Shown: in pieces, positions 45,005 to 56,432 of the stretch
Numbering within the stretch: the stretch's first letter is position 1
How the letters are laid out: each line of letters opens with the position of its first letter
Origin: Termitomyces sp. T153
Lineage: Eukaryota; Basidiomycota; Agaricomycetes; Agaricales; Lyophyllaceae
Direction of reading: 5' to 3'
Length of the DNA stretch: 64,000 bases
Assembly (NCBI GenBank): GCA_018296165.2
Contig: JACKQL020000002.1
Span: 434,001-498,000, forward strand
Translations under genes and position numbers: made by a program
The notes under the pieces: model-generated
The model's database searches: none
What the model saw: only the letters and a program-made list of their open reading frames with translations
Told to the model about the DNA's origin: nothing

Positions 45005-46746
45005 CCCATCGAATCCAACCATATCCTGTTGCCTGCATGCACAGCTAACGGATCAACCACTTTTTTGACTACTTACTCCGTGCTACCTTAACTACCAGAA
45101 CTAAAGTCGGATTCGAAGCGGAATACCCTATTCTGTGATGTTTTGTTCTATATTAAACTATTCTCCGTGTAACGAGTTTTCTAGTGTCTCGACTGATAAT
45201 TTATTGCTGGTTAAATTCTCCTGCATTACTCCCGAAACTCTCTCGAAAGAAGGAAATCTATCGTTTGTTGGAATAGCTCGCAGGTCACTTGATGCGTGCA
45301 GATGGTTCTGTCACAGTAAGTACATTATAAGTGGTTGTGATCTTCCCTTGATAAGTTCCCATTTGGTCCAGCCATAGCTAAGGCTTGATGCAGGAGGACA
45401 TGCTGGTCAAGCTCGTTGAACTTCCTTCGCAGTGACAGCTGCGTCACGAGTGGAGGTATATCAAAGGAAGAACTTGCCTGGCGAAAATATGGAAAACATC
45501 GTACGTACACCTGTGTACCGCCTTGTGAACAACAACAACCCCTGTATCGCTATTGCTTTTTTTGATGTCCTCATTTCTTATCAGCTAAAGGAGGGGAAAA
45601 AATGCCCACAAACAGTAATAATTTATTTTGATCCGATTATAAGATAAATGTACCGCTTTCTCTGAGGGTATCCTGACCCAAGCAGAGTACAGCCATAAGT
45701 AGAGCAGTATGTCCAGCTGCTTTTTGAACCACGGCATATAAAAGAAGCGCTCAGTACACTCCAGCAAGGTCTATCTGTAAAGAGTTTGATATATGGCTCT
45801 CGAGGTCAAAGCTGTTGAAGTGTCAAATCGACAACCTATCGATGAATGTTAAATTTACTAACGACGTTATTGATACGCCTGTCTCGTACTTGAGACAGGT
45901 TGAATATACTAAAAAGATAAGAAATACCAGTTAAAACAAGCTGAAAACCGTAAGCTTGATGATGTCGAAAACTGTAGACATGAAAAACTTACCTAGTATA
46001 AAAGAAAATCACCAAAGAACCCAAAGAGCACGCATTGAACGACGCCAACAAAAGCTCTGACGTCGAATCAAGGCTGATCACGCGTTTTGATAGGCGATCA
46101 ATGGCTGTGCTCGGCGATCCGGCTAGAATTCTAACCGACGCCAAAGACAGCCATGGACGTCTATCGCAACGACAAATACCCTACCCCCCTCGATACCACA
46201 CGCCAGACCGTCCAGAAACCCGAGCCGGCCGCCACACGAACCACGTGAAGACTATTAGGGAGAAGTTTAGGGAAAAAGAGCAAAAAGAAAGACGTGCGGA
46301 CGTACGCAGACCGAGTAACGCCGAACCAGCACGCCATTCCGATTCATCGACCAATGAGAAAGGAAAGCCAAGGAGAACCACGCGGTACAACCACGGGCGC
46401 GCACGGAAAGCACCCTGGTCCGTGCGCGTACGACGAGCTATAAAAGGGGGAGATGAATTGGGGGAGATGACAAGCAACGACGTACCACGGCTCGGCTAGC
46501 CCCGGGGAGCGGCTATCTTAGGCTTACGAGTATTTAGTTGGTTCGGGTTTTTGAATTATATATATTTTGTACCCATTCAATAGTCCGAAGCCGTCTCAAC
46601 TAGCAAATAAATCAATTTAAATTTATATCTACGACTGTAACGTCTACGTGAGCTTTCGTGTAACTTAAGCCTCCAAAACTCTGTGAAAACAAAGTTTGAT
46701 CCGTTGATCCGATTAATTACGGCATCAAAACTTACATTTCGCATCA
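45005..46746. other. Convergent spacer with an Arg-rich frame and TATA-like box
   Basis: Lies between the 3' ends of K6 (plus) and the PSP1-kinase gene (minus). The part 46035-46499 is CG-rich, unlike its surroundings, with a 154-codon plus-strand frame very rich in Arg, Lys and Ser. The tail of that frame contains GCTATAAAAGGGGG (about 46438), followed by an AT-rich stretch with AATAAA-like signals (about 46600). This resembles an LTR (promoter plus polyadenylation signal), but no terminal repeats were found. Confidence 0.35.
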
Positions 46747-49509
46747 TTATCCATGCAGGAGGCTTTCCAACGTTTTGACTGACATGTCGATATCCCCAGA
46801 ACCCTTTCGCATCGCCTCCCGAAACTGCACATCGCTCAGAGTTGATGTGATTTGTTGGTTTGATGAAAGTACTGAAGCCAGATGATGTTTAATTTCTTGA
46901 ACAGACGGGCGTTTTTCTGGTCGTGCATTCCAGCAAGCTTCTATAAGAAACCAAATGTCTTCTCTGAGTCTCCACTTAGTCCAGCTCGGACTTGATACAG
47001 GAGGGCGTGCTGGCCGCTCGCCCTCAGAGACCCGTTTCATGACAGCAAAATTGTTTTTCACATGAGCAAAGGGAACTTCTCCGGTGAAAATCTGGACGGT
47101 TGTTCAGTCATCACGATTGCACATGCCATTGAAGTTTGAAAGTACCTCATAGACAAGCATCGCAAACGCGTAAATATCACTCGGCATAGTATTATGCACC
47201 TCGTCACCTTCAGCCTCAAAAAGTTCGGGGGCTTGCCATCTAACTGTACCTCCCTTCGAGATTGCGGAAGAAAATGACGTCCACGCTAAAATTCCCTTGT
47301 CCGAAATGGAGGAAAGACCGAAGTCTGCAAGACGAGCTGTGCCTAGCTCGTTTATAAGAACGTTGGCCTTTTGGCTATGATTTACACTTGATCCGCCACA
47401 AGCAATTGATCAGCACCCACTTACCCCTTTTAGGTCTCCATGGATAATCCCATTCTTATGAAGGAACTCCAATCCATTGATCACATCGTACGTCTGTGAG
47501 CCAACTGTGAGTTCAAGTCCTTTTGTACCAGTGAGATACCGAAAACATCACCAGTACTGCACGATCTGAGCTTGGATAATCCCTAAGATATTCGACGATA
47601 TCACCATTTTTCATCCATGGAGCAACAAATGCAATTCGTCCCATATAGCGGTATATACCGTAAAAAGGTAGGACATTGGGATGGCGCAACTGTTTCCACA
47701 GAATTGCTTCTTTGCAGATGTCCTATACATACCATTCCAGAAACGGGCCATAATAATGAGAGTTCCAAAAACTACTCACCTTCATAAAAAGAGCCAACGG
47801 GGCACTCTGATATAGCCGGACCATCTTGATGCACACTTCATGGCTTCGGAAAATCCCTTTGTAGATGTCAGCAAAGCCCCCGAGGCTACCGGACATTTTG
47901 GGCATCTCAGGAATGATTACATCGGTCAATTCATATGATTTTGGATACAACCCAGATTTTTCTGCAAGCCTTTGTGTCGCCACAACCAAGTTACGTTGGA
48001 AGCTCAGCGGGGGCCCGGGGTTCACCCCTGATGGTGTGAACAAAATGTCTAGGAGCTAGGTCAAGTGGAAACAGCGTCACGCTGGTGTTTCCTGAATATA
48101 AGTAAAGGTATACATGCCCTCTGTAACATATCAAGCAATTTCTGCGCAGTATCGCCTTTACATCTGAGGAGAGTTTGATATTCAGTCTTGTCCTTGAAGA
48201 GTCTCGTTAAGCGTTTGATCAGCTGATGAGGCTGAAGAATACATGAATACAATATCCCTTCATCCGAGTCAAATCGGAATGTATACCTCGTCTTCAGACC
48301 GAAGTATACGATTGGCAGTTTGGGTAGGGGAATTATGGTGTGGGAGATGTGCAATGTTCAGAAGATACTGTTTATAAATATTGTCAATTTCACCGATTGG
48401 CAGACGCATCAAGATGACCTCGGTCTTGAACAGGCTGAACATTGAACCACCCAGAAAAAGTGAGTCAAATAAAATCTAATGACATGAGAAACCACTTACC
48501 GAGACAGCCCTTCCGCTGGCTTCATAAAATCTGTGTCAACCTTCCCAGAACAGTAAAACGTCAACCGATGTCTGTCCCTACAAATCCAGGCCCAGACATC
48601 AGAAATAGGCTTTGTATGTACAAGGTCCCAGTGACTACATACCATTGGTACTCAGCGCGGAGAGGCCCCAAAAGAAGATTATTTCTGCGATCTCTTTCCT
48701 TGCAAATATTGAGCGCCTTGACTTCATCACGTCTCTGTGCCTCTAAAGACCTGGATAATGTCAACTCAGCATTATCGACGGGGTAACAAGAAGACACACT
48801 CTATATCGTTTTGCTTTGCCTTTTCATAGATCATCTTCGGAAAGATCATCTTTTTTCCTCCTACGCTATCAGCATGCTCCAGCCCCTGCCGCTGTTGAAA
48901 AGTCTTGAGCTGAGCTGGAGTAATGGTATTATCAACCACCTGTCCAAGGTCCTTTCCGTGCCCCGTCTCCACGATGACAAAGTCACCCACATGGAAACCT
49001 TGTCCCTGACTATCGTAGAAGATGTCTACGCGTCCTGCCATGAATTCTACAATGAGGAGTTGCCAAGACTCCACTAAGGCGTATAGAGGAAGGCCTGAAC
49101 CATGGTCAACGAGTGAAGGAGGTCGCTTTGCGCCGAGGTGACGCTCCAAAAATGGCGGAGAAGCGCTCTTTGAACAATTTTGATGTGGGGTAGAATTATT
49201 AAAATGATCATCGAACTCTACCAAGGCCACTGTTCCATCAGTGGCGAATGTACTGATCTCCCATGGATTGCGAAACGCAGGCACATATTGGCTGGGATGA
49301 TGAGGGTCAATCACATATGGGTCTCTTCTTTTGTGAGGTATTGGTATGGGTTCTTGAGTAGTGGCAGTCTGTAGCTCAATCCGTTGAAGAGGTGATGAAT
49401 GTGACGGTAGTTCCTCGAGTACAAGGGACTCCAGAAGACTCCCAGGGTCGACATTCTGAGCAGCAGCTACTGAAAACTGGTTTTGACGTCGCCAAAGCTG
49501 CGGCGGCAT
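46747..49509 (-). CDS. PSP1 domain-TKL kinase fusion (K5)
   Basis: Ten exons give one continuous frame of about 746 residues from ATG 49509 to the stop at 46747-46749. First part, a PSP1 C-terminal domain: FMAGRVDIFYDSQGQGFHVG, DFVIVETGHGKDLGQVVDN, FPKMIYEKAKQND, EVKALNICKERDRRNN, LRAEYQWDRHRLTFYCSGK and GLSRLFKTEVILM. A 55 nt phase-0 intron (48286-48232) then leads to the kinase linker HQLIKRLTRLFKDKTEYQTL, AQKLLDMLQR and LAEKSGLYPKSYEL. Kinase: GGFADIYKG, VCIKMV, LRHPNVLPFYGIYR, HGDLKG, ADFGLSS, GGTVRWQAPELF, LIEACWNARPEKRP. The kinase part has no usable ATG of its own. If the 55 nt intron were not spliced, PSP1 would end five codons later (TGA 48271-48269). The N-terminus may extend upstream. 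Confidence 0.75.
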
Positions 49510-50039
49510 GTGGAGGTTTTTTGTCGCCAACTCGAAGGAGGTCACTGCCCCAGGTAACCTTAAAGGCGCAAGAGATACAAAGTTTATGCAAAGTTTGGGG
49601 GCAAATCAAAATATAGAGAAAAAAGCTTATATCCGCTCGCTTGTGACAGGATTTGGGACCAGCTAACGGCACATCAGCTACATACGCATAACCAAGCACG
49701 TTAATGCCTACTCGTATCATCATGCAAACAATGGGCTTTCCACCGTCTCGAGCATGAAAGCACCATACAAAACTCTTCCAGGGATAGGAGGTCATCTTTG
49801 GTATCTGCCGGCAGGTGCGGCAGAAGTACAATAGAGCTCATTGATCAATGAGGGTCTGGTCTGCCGGACATCCTGTAGGTGGTCAATTGGAGGGATGAAA
49901 TATCATCCGAGTCTATCGGGCTGCACAAACCCTAGATATGGCAGAATACGGAAGAATGTTCTAACCACTCGCTTCTGGAAGCAGGAGTGACACAACAGTC
50001 AGAACAATGAGGTCCACAGACAGGAGCTGACCAACAAAA
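49510..50039. other. 5' region of PSP1-kinase gene
   Basis: The minus-strand sequence ends in CTGGGGCAG just before 49547, a possible 3' splice site, so further upstream exons may exist. The frame at 49376-49831 overlaps the PSP1 exon in another phase and its coding status is unclear. Confidence 0.4.
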
Positions 50040-50500
50040 TTTCTTATGGATGGGATTTGAAGATTACGTTGGGTGACACATTTACCTCGTAAATGACACA
50101 ATCCCAAGCGTAGATGTCGGGGTATATTATCATCCCCTTCAAAGTCAAACAGCTCAGGAGTTTGCTCTCATACTGTATCCTTCTTTGAAGCTGCCGAGGA
50201 ACATAACATACATTTGAGAATGTGATAGAGGAGATTCCGAAGTCAGATATTCGTGAGGAGATATAGTCCCCATGATGTTTTTATTTTCATGCAAGAACTT
50301 CAACCCTTGGGCAATATCATGCTTACATCTGGAACACCGAAATTTAGATGACCTCTCACACTTTATGACGACCGAGGTTAATTCGTATGATGTTGGATAT
50401 AATCTGGATTGTCTGCGAGCCTTTGCTTTGCGACAATCAGTTTATACCAAAAGCCAGACTGTATTCTGTAAAGACATTGAAAAATTGTTCAGCCCAGAGT
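50040..50500 (-). pseudogene. Decayed TKL kinase fossil
   Basis: Minus-strand fragments line up with kinase K5 in order but in shifting frames with stops: LIVAKQRLADNPDY (against LVVATQRLAEKSGLY), HDIAQGLKFLHENKN (against the start of the catalytic-loop exon), TPELFDFEGDDN (against the APE region) and YPDIYAWDCVIYE (against DIYAFAMLVYE). It is the remnant of another family member just upstream of the PSP1-kinase gene. Confidence 0.72.
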
Positions 50501-51384
50501 AGAAAATCGATCTAAAGGCATGTTGTAATCAAGAGCAAAAGAAATACGTACGCGCTAAAACAAATTGAGCAGCCTTCAGGTATTGAAGTCCTTGCAAGCC
50601 ATGAGTTTTCTGTAGTGTTGCTTGTCTGTCATAATGACATGTCCTACCAAGCGACGCTGCTATCTACATTAATGATGGTCTTGAAACAGTTTCTATTACA
50701 CATACTTTCTTGAAGCGTCGGGCTTTGGGCTTTGGATCAATCAGTGTTCTACGAGATATCGAAGTCTTGTCTAACCTGTGAATGTGGCCTTGAAAATGGC
50801 TGGTTCACATTCTGTTGTGGGTATTCGAAATAAATGAGTCTGGAGAAAAGAATTGTACTCGTTGACCAAAGCAGAGAATGCAGAATCGAGAAACAGAGGG
50901 AAAAAGCAGGGCAAGAGGCTTGAAATTGCAGAAGGTAGGTGCAATGGGTCTGAGGCTGAGTAGCAAGCAGGGAGAGCAAGAAATGGGGACTTGATGGCCT
51001 GATAGGAGAGTCCTGGGAGAGGACCAGAGTAACGGTGAAGGGCGTGAATAGTCGCGATTGAAGAGGTCGTAACAGAGTACGAGGTAAGGGGCGGTAAAGA
51101 TCAGGAAGTTGGTGACAGAGCGGGTGAAGATGAGGTGAGAACGGGGTAAGAAGAGACGCGGACGTGTCAGGCGAGCGACATTTGTGTCTGTTAGGGATGT
51201 TGATTTTAGTACGATTCACCTGACCAAGTAAATTAAATGCTGACCCGACAACAGTATCGATTCTTCTGCCACGGAGCACCCTTTTAACACCTCAAGCTCA
51301 AGCGGGACATTCAAACATCATCACAGAGGTCTTTAAAGGCATCCGGCCGGCTCAGCTTTCACATTCCAGCCCTAGCGGATTGCG
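50501..51384. other. Spacer, no gene recognised
   Basis: A purine-rich plus strand (50860-51130) makes a long minus-strand frame (176 codons) rich in Pro, Leu and Ser. It has no motif and looks like a composition artefact. Confidence 0.4.
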
Positions 51385-51470
51385 TTGGAACTGATTGAGG
51401 AGATTCGGGCACTCATGGAGAGTTACTGGAGTGCTCGACCTGACCTGAACAGCGTTTTTGTTGGTTCGGC
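51385..51470 (+). pseudogene. Kinase C-lobe fragment
   Basis: Plus-strand reading LIEEIRALMESYWSARPDLN resembles the C-lobe signature of the neighbouring kinases (LTEDxWSLMEACWxSRPxxRP). Only about 25 codons remain, with no other kinase motif nearby, so it is called on weak similarity. Confidence 0.45.
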
Positions 51471-52452
51471 GGCCTCTAGATCCGATGCCATCATACATGT
51501 TGTGGGTTTTAAAGCAGGCTCAAATTGTCCGGCTGTCCACTTCGATTACCAAGCAAAGCGTGAACAGGATCATGGTTTAGTATTCATTCTTTCTGACGAA
51601 CTATATCTCTTATATATATCGCAGGTCTCAATCCAAGCTGTGGGTCGCGTATAATCTATTCTCTGCCGACAATACCTGATATTTTTCTATTGATACACAC
51701 ATCAATCACTAGCTCTGGAATCATTGTTTTGGACTCAAAAATGTAAGACGCGCTGTTGGCGACTTCGGGACTTTTTCACAATTCAAGAAAAAGTGGAATA
51801 GAACAAGAGACAACGTTGCATTAGTGAAGAAACTAGGCTTGCGTCTTTCCCCTCTTTGAAATCGCTTCTCTTGATTAATTGGACTCTTGAGTCTTGAGCC
51901 TTGAGATGATTGACTTATGTTTCTGCTCTATGTTCTTGCTCTACGTAACTCCTTGATAAATATGGACCCGCTGAACTTCTTCCACTGAACCAACCATAGG
52001 ACCCCTTTGGACTGCGTAGTTTCCTCCATTCTTCCTTGTCAAAGGAAGCCATTAGAATTTTGGATATCTGAAGACCATAAAGACGCTGCAAGATGACAGA
52101 AAAATCATGGATTTAACATTATTTCTGGGTACTAAAAAATCTACTCGGGAACCCGTCATCTCAATGTGACTATCTCTTTCAACGATCCTCATGTCCCCCA
52201 GCTCGTTGCCTGCCTGTTTGTGTCTGCGTTCTCCGTTCCGCCTCCGTCGAGTACCTACGTTTCGGAGGTTTTGGGACTTCGGTACTACTCGGTATCTGTG
52301 TTGTCGCTGGAGCTCGTCGATCAAGTTGTGCAGGAGCCGGATCGAGGGGTTTTCTGCGTCCAAAGGACCGTCTCCTGGATCCGTATCCTTCCGTGGGTGA
52401 TGGAGAACCTAACTTTGAACCACCGGCCCCACCAAGGAGTATCTGTCACCCA
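51471..52452. other. Intergenic, no gene recognised
   Basis: No recognisable coding region. It forms the 3' side of the DPBB gene. Confidence 0.45.
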
Positions 52453-52915
52453 CTACCACTGGAGGTCTGTCATACTCACTGGTAGTTGTGCGAGGATTGG
52501 AAATGGGGCGGGAGACAAATCGGTGTCATATATCCCGGGGCAGCCTCCGCATCTATCGACGTGTGTAACTATGACGATTTGTCCTGGTCTGATTTGGAAA
52601 TTGAGGTGGATTGACCAAGGAACAGTAGGAAGAGAACTCACAGGTCGCTTGAAGTGTCTTGTTGCAGATGGGGTTGTTACAACTTGAATTGGGGTTAGTA
52701 AAGCAAAATCCGAAGGCTCATATAGAACTACTAACTTGTTCGGATTAGTTATATTTACACCACTGCAAGCTACATAATCAGAACTGAAGCAAAACATAAA
52801 GTGCGTCATAAAACTTACGGATAGGCATCAAAAATTTCGTGCCCAAGTGCAACAACATACTCGTTGTTATGATGCATCTGCCCACAAGCAGTCAAGCTAA
52901 CACCTGATGAAAGCC
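52453..52915 (-). CDS. Expansin-like / RlpA-type DPBB protein, partial or damaged
   Basis: Minus strand reads LTACGQMHHNNEYVVALGHE with IFDAYP, a 56 nt intron, then SGVNITNPN, NNPICNKTLQAT, and QIVIVTHVDRCGGCPGIYDT with DLSPAPFPILAQL, ending LQW and a stop. The order (ACG, then ALGHEIFDAYP, NPxC, VxVxDRCxGC, DLSPAAF) is that of single-domain double-psi beta-barrel proteins of fungi, usually secreted and acting at cell walls. The splice between LQAT and QIVIV, taken at the obvious GT and AG, makes a TGA across the junction, so the copy may be damaged or use a different site. The signal peptide and first exon were not resolved (probably 52920-53250). Confidence 0.62.
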
Positions 52916-53863
52916 AGACTCATTCAGGTGAATAGTGGACTTGAAGAGCTGGTTGATACCCACGGACATCGTAATACGTCCCTATGAGAAGTCGTAAACC
53001 ATACGTATGCTGACACAAAGCCCATCAAAGAAAAACTCACCTTGACCCAAATTACACCTCCACCGGTGAGAAGACTGACCAAGGGTAGCATTATGGTACC
53101 AGCGCGCAAAGCGAACAGTCTGCACAGCATATATAATAAGACTCGGTGGTTAGAGGAGGTTACTGTCCTGCGGTCGTGTTGTGACAGTGGGGGAACAACC
53201 CCTAAAAACTCAGAGGTCCAGCCGAAGAAAACGGAGAAAGGTAGCAAGTTGTGAAGCTCGGTGAATCAAGGGTTTGATCGAATGGCCTTTCAGCCCCGAT
53301 CACCAGGAGAACTTATGAGACTCGTTTGACATACACGTGGATGATTACGCTGTACTTACCCAACACTGTTTCGAAACAGCATTGTGTTACGAAATATTTA
53401 CTCGATGCGGATGCAGGCTCTGTTACCGTAGGCGTTTGAAGACCACAAGTACAGAACCCAAATTTCAGCGTTGATTATAAGCAGTCCAAGCCTCAAAAAG
53501 CGAAGCTGCGGGATCAGGTAAAATACAAGGTCTCTTGGACGGGACGGCATTGACACAAGGGGCATCATGACAGGATAGGTATGAGGATGCGAGGTACTAC
53601 AAGTACAACATAGTTCGAACCCGGTTGATACCAAATGAAATCAACAACAAAAGGACGCGGCAGGGAAGAATACAATTAGAACTTGACAAACCAAGTGAGA
53701 GTATCTGAATGATGAGTTGGGTGTCCAAAAAAGTGTAAGTGTAAGTGGATGTAGAAGTGAAATGAAATAGGCGGGATAGAATGGGAGAGCGTTGTGATTA
53801 TGAAATGGGCTGAGCAACACCGGGCTGCTGTGGTTCTGTAGGCGGTTGTTCTTGATATAGAGT
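52916..53863. other. Upstream region of the DPBB gene
   Basis: May hold the unresolved first exon and promoter of the DPBB gene and the 3' leader of the PH-CRIB gene. No separate gene is recognised. Confidence 0.4.
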
Positions 53864-55073
53864 TTATGAGAGGTGCCGGACGAATTGTTTCCATTCTTCC
53901 GGCAATCCCTACATATCGAAAACAGAGCATACGAATGAGTGACCGTAGAACAACGACGAATCTCGAAGAATTGACGTACATTAAACTTCCCAGTAACAGG
54001 ATCGAACCCGATATGCTGTCGATGTACGAATCCCCACGGATGGCTGATCTCTCCACCCGAAGAAACCATTATCCGTGGGGAGATAGCGTCCCGCCATGTA
54101 TCCACTTCTTCGGCAACTCGGAACGATAAGGAGTACCGTTTCCCTGATCGCGTGTGGATGCGAAGCCGCCTTGCTTTGATGACTTCTACTTTGGTAATAT
54201 CGTCTAGGTTGATCACTAGCCCTCCCGGGGCACTCTATGATTCAAGTGTCAGTCATACGTATGTAAATCAGTGATAGATCGATTGATTGTGATTATGATT
54301 AATGAAAGAGAAGAAGACCGCAGCTCACCTGAGATCGATATATAGTCAACGTTTTGTTGCGCAGGACGATCCAGCGCGCGACCCATCGCCATCCAGTGAA
54401 AAATCCATCTATCTTGATGGACAGCTGCCCATCCAAGATGGCTGATCTCGGGCGCGCACCCTTCTGTGTCGCATGACGAGTACCCGTTGCGTACGCAAGC
54501 GACGGAAGCGGATTTGCTGTAGTTGCTGAAGCGGTTTTGTCCTCCATGTCGACCTTGTCCTCAGTGACTGGTGAAATGGGGTGGGAAGAAGGGTTGATAA
54601 GAGTATTCCATTGGGAAGGAAGAGTGCTCGATATTTGATCGAACCCGACGTGAACGTTGTGTGTGAACCCTGAAGGGGTACCCACGCCGATGAGGGGGCA
54701 TCGAGAGTACACGTCATCTTGCCAGTCGTAGAGCTCCTCGTCGTTCGCGAATGAGATATGATACGTTCTGTTCTTCACTTGCACGAGGAGGCAGTAGGGC
54801 TTAAGGTCTACCCGTTCGACTTTCGTTATGCGATCGAGGGGGATCTAATAATGAAACGGTATTTTTAAATTGCCGATGGAGCCAAAGTTGGCGCACATGG
54901 AAACACACCTTATTTCCTGGAATTACGAGGGCTTCGTTCGTGAGGACGAGCGACTTGGCTCTCCAGATCCAGCCGGGAAAGGACCCCTGGCCTTTAATGC
55001 GTACTTGACCCATTCGTACAATTGGTGACTCCTGAATTTTAGGTGGCCGTGGCTTTGCTTCTGATAAAGTCAT
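53864..55073 (-). CDS. Tandem PH-CRIB protein (Cdc42/Rac effector-like, no kinase)
   Basis: ATG 55073, stop TAA 53864-53866, four exons, about 310 residues. It has two consecutive PH-CRIB units. Unit 1: MGQVRIKGQGSFPGWIWRAK, then IPLDRITKVERVDL, YHISFANDEELYDWQDDVYS, and the CRIB motif GTPSGFTHNVHVGFD. Unit 2: DGQLSIKIDGFFTGWRWVAR, INLDDITKVEVIKA, YSLSFRVAEEVDTWRDAI, and ISHPWGFVHRQHIGFDPVTG, closing with GLPEEWKQFVRHL. PH domains bind membrane phosphoinositides and CRIB motifs bind GTP-loaded Cdc42/Rac. In Cla4-type PAK kinases one PH-CRIB pair precedes a kinase. Here the pair is doubled and the frame ends right after the second CRIB. Introns near 54911, 54332-54235 and 53985-53911. Confidence 0.85.
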
Positions 55074-56432
55074 CGGAGTACAAGAATAGCACCGTAGTAC
55101 ACTGACTCGGACAATGAAGAGTACGAGGTAGGGGTAAACGAGGAGTTGCACAGAGGAAGAGTTAATATACGTCGAGCAGTGGCCGTGGCCAGTCAAAAAG
55201 AAAGGGGGGACAGTCAAAGGGAAACAACCGGGAGGTGAATGTATGATTTATCAATGGGTGAGGTGAAGGCACGCAGTTCAAGTGCACTGCTGTCACATAT
55301 GCAGACAGTACAGTGGATAATGGCGTGGAGTGCACGGGGATTTACAGAGGGTCGCTCACATTATCTATAAGTCGCACGGCTGAGAGATTGATGGAAATCT
55401 GACTATATTTGTGAGAGATTTTTTGATGAACAATTGGAAACTTGCACAATAGGCGACCCACGTGGCCTTCCGATGTATACCACAGCGCTACCTATCCTAG
55501 TAGCCAGGCTTCATCATCATGCTATTGTTAGTGATTTCGATTTTTTCGAGTTGTACCGTTGCTTTCCGTTGCTTGTCGAATGTCGACTGCTCGAAGATCT
55601 GAGACAGGGCTACCCGGGTTCGGGTGAACCGGGTCGAGCTTGCAGGTCCACCAACCATACTCAGTCTGGCAGATGATTGACTTGTACAACAAAAAAGATC
55701 TCGTTAAACTCGGTTTCCGAAGCCGACATAGTGAGGATTCCGTTACAAGCTCCGAAATCTTAGTACTTGTCAACTTCTAACTAAAAAAATTGCAGCGGGT
55801 TTTGGTAGAGTAGACATTGATGTATGCCATACGGGGAAATACGACCACGACATAGTTGGTGGGTGTCTTTACGCGTGGTTTTTGAGCTAAGTAGGCGTTC
55901 AGGTCCGCTTATATAACGTATACCTCGGGCCCTGAGTTATTCTATCAGCGCAATATCAGCGCTTATATGTCTTTATATGTATGTATATCTGCAAAAAGCA
56001 TGTTGCATATTTGTGAGTATGACTTCAATGATGAACAATTGAAACAAAAGTATGCAATCATGCAAGTTGAGTATGGTCGTGAAGCCATACTCTTGCAGAC
56101 TGATGGAGAGGACTGACTTACACTTGTTCAAATTTACTCCCGCGCACAGACAGGCCGATACTAAATCGATTACGTTAGTAAACAATAGGCAGCTCCTTGA
56201 CTGTCCGCCGCCAACGCCTTCACTTCCTCTTATCGCCTTTTCCGCCTTTTTCATCTCTTCCTTTCTTTCAACTCTTTCATTCTTCATTGCCGGTTTGTAC
56301 GATTGATTGGCTCCGCGTTTCAGCCGAAGTTCATCAAGCTTTGACATCAACTGTCCGGTTCACACAAAGCGCTCTTTCAACTTTGACACACCATACATAT
56401 AACCTTGTGTGTTCTGAAGAGCGATTTCAGTC
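55074..56432. promoter_or_regulatory. Divergent region between PH-CRIB and G-alpha genes
   Basis: Holds the 5' regions of both genes, which are transcribed away from each other. A pyrimidine-rich run (about 56215-56290) precedes the G-alpha gene. No other gene is recognised. Confidence 0.45.

Noticed and set aside
50749..51279. 176-codon minus-strand frame rich in Pro/Leu/Ser
   Set aside because: It arises from a purine-rich tract on the other strand, with no domain or start context.
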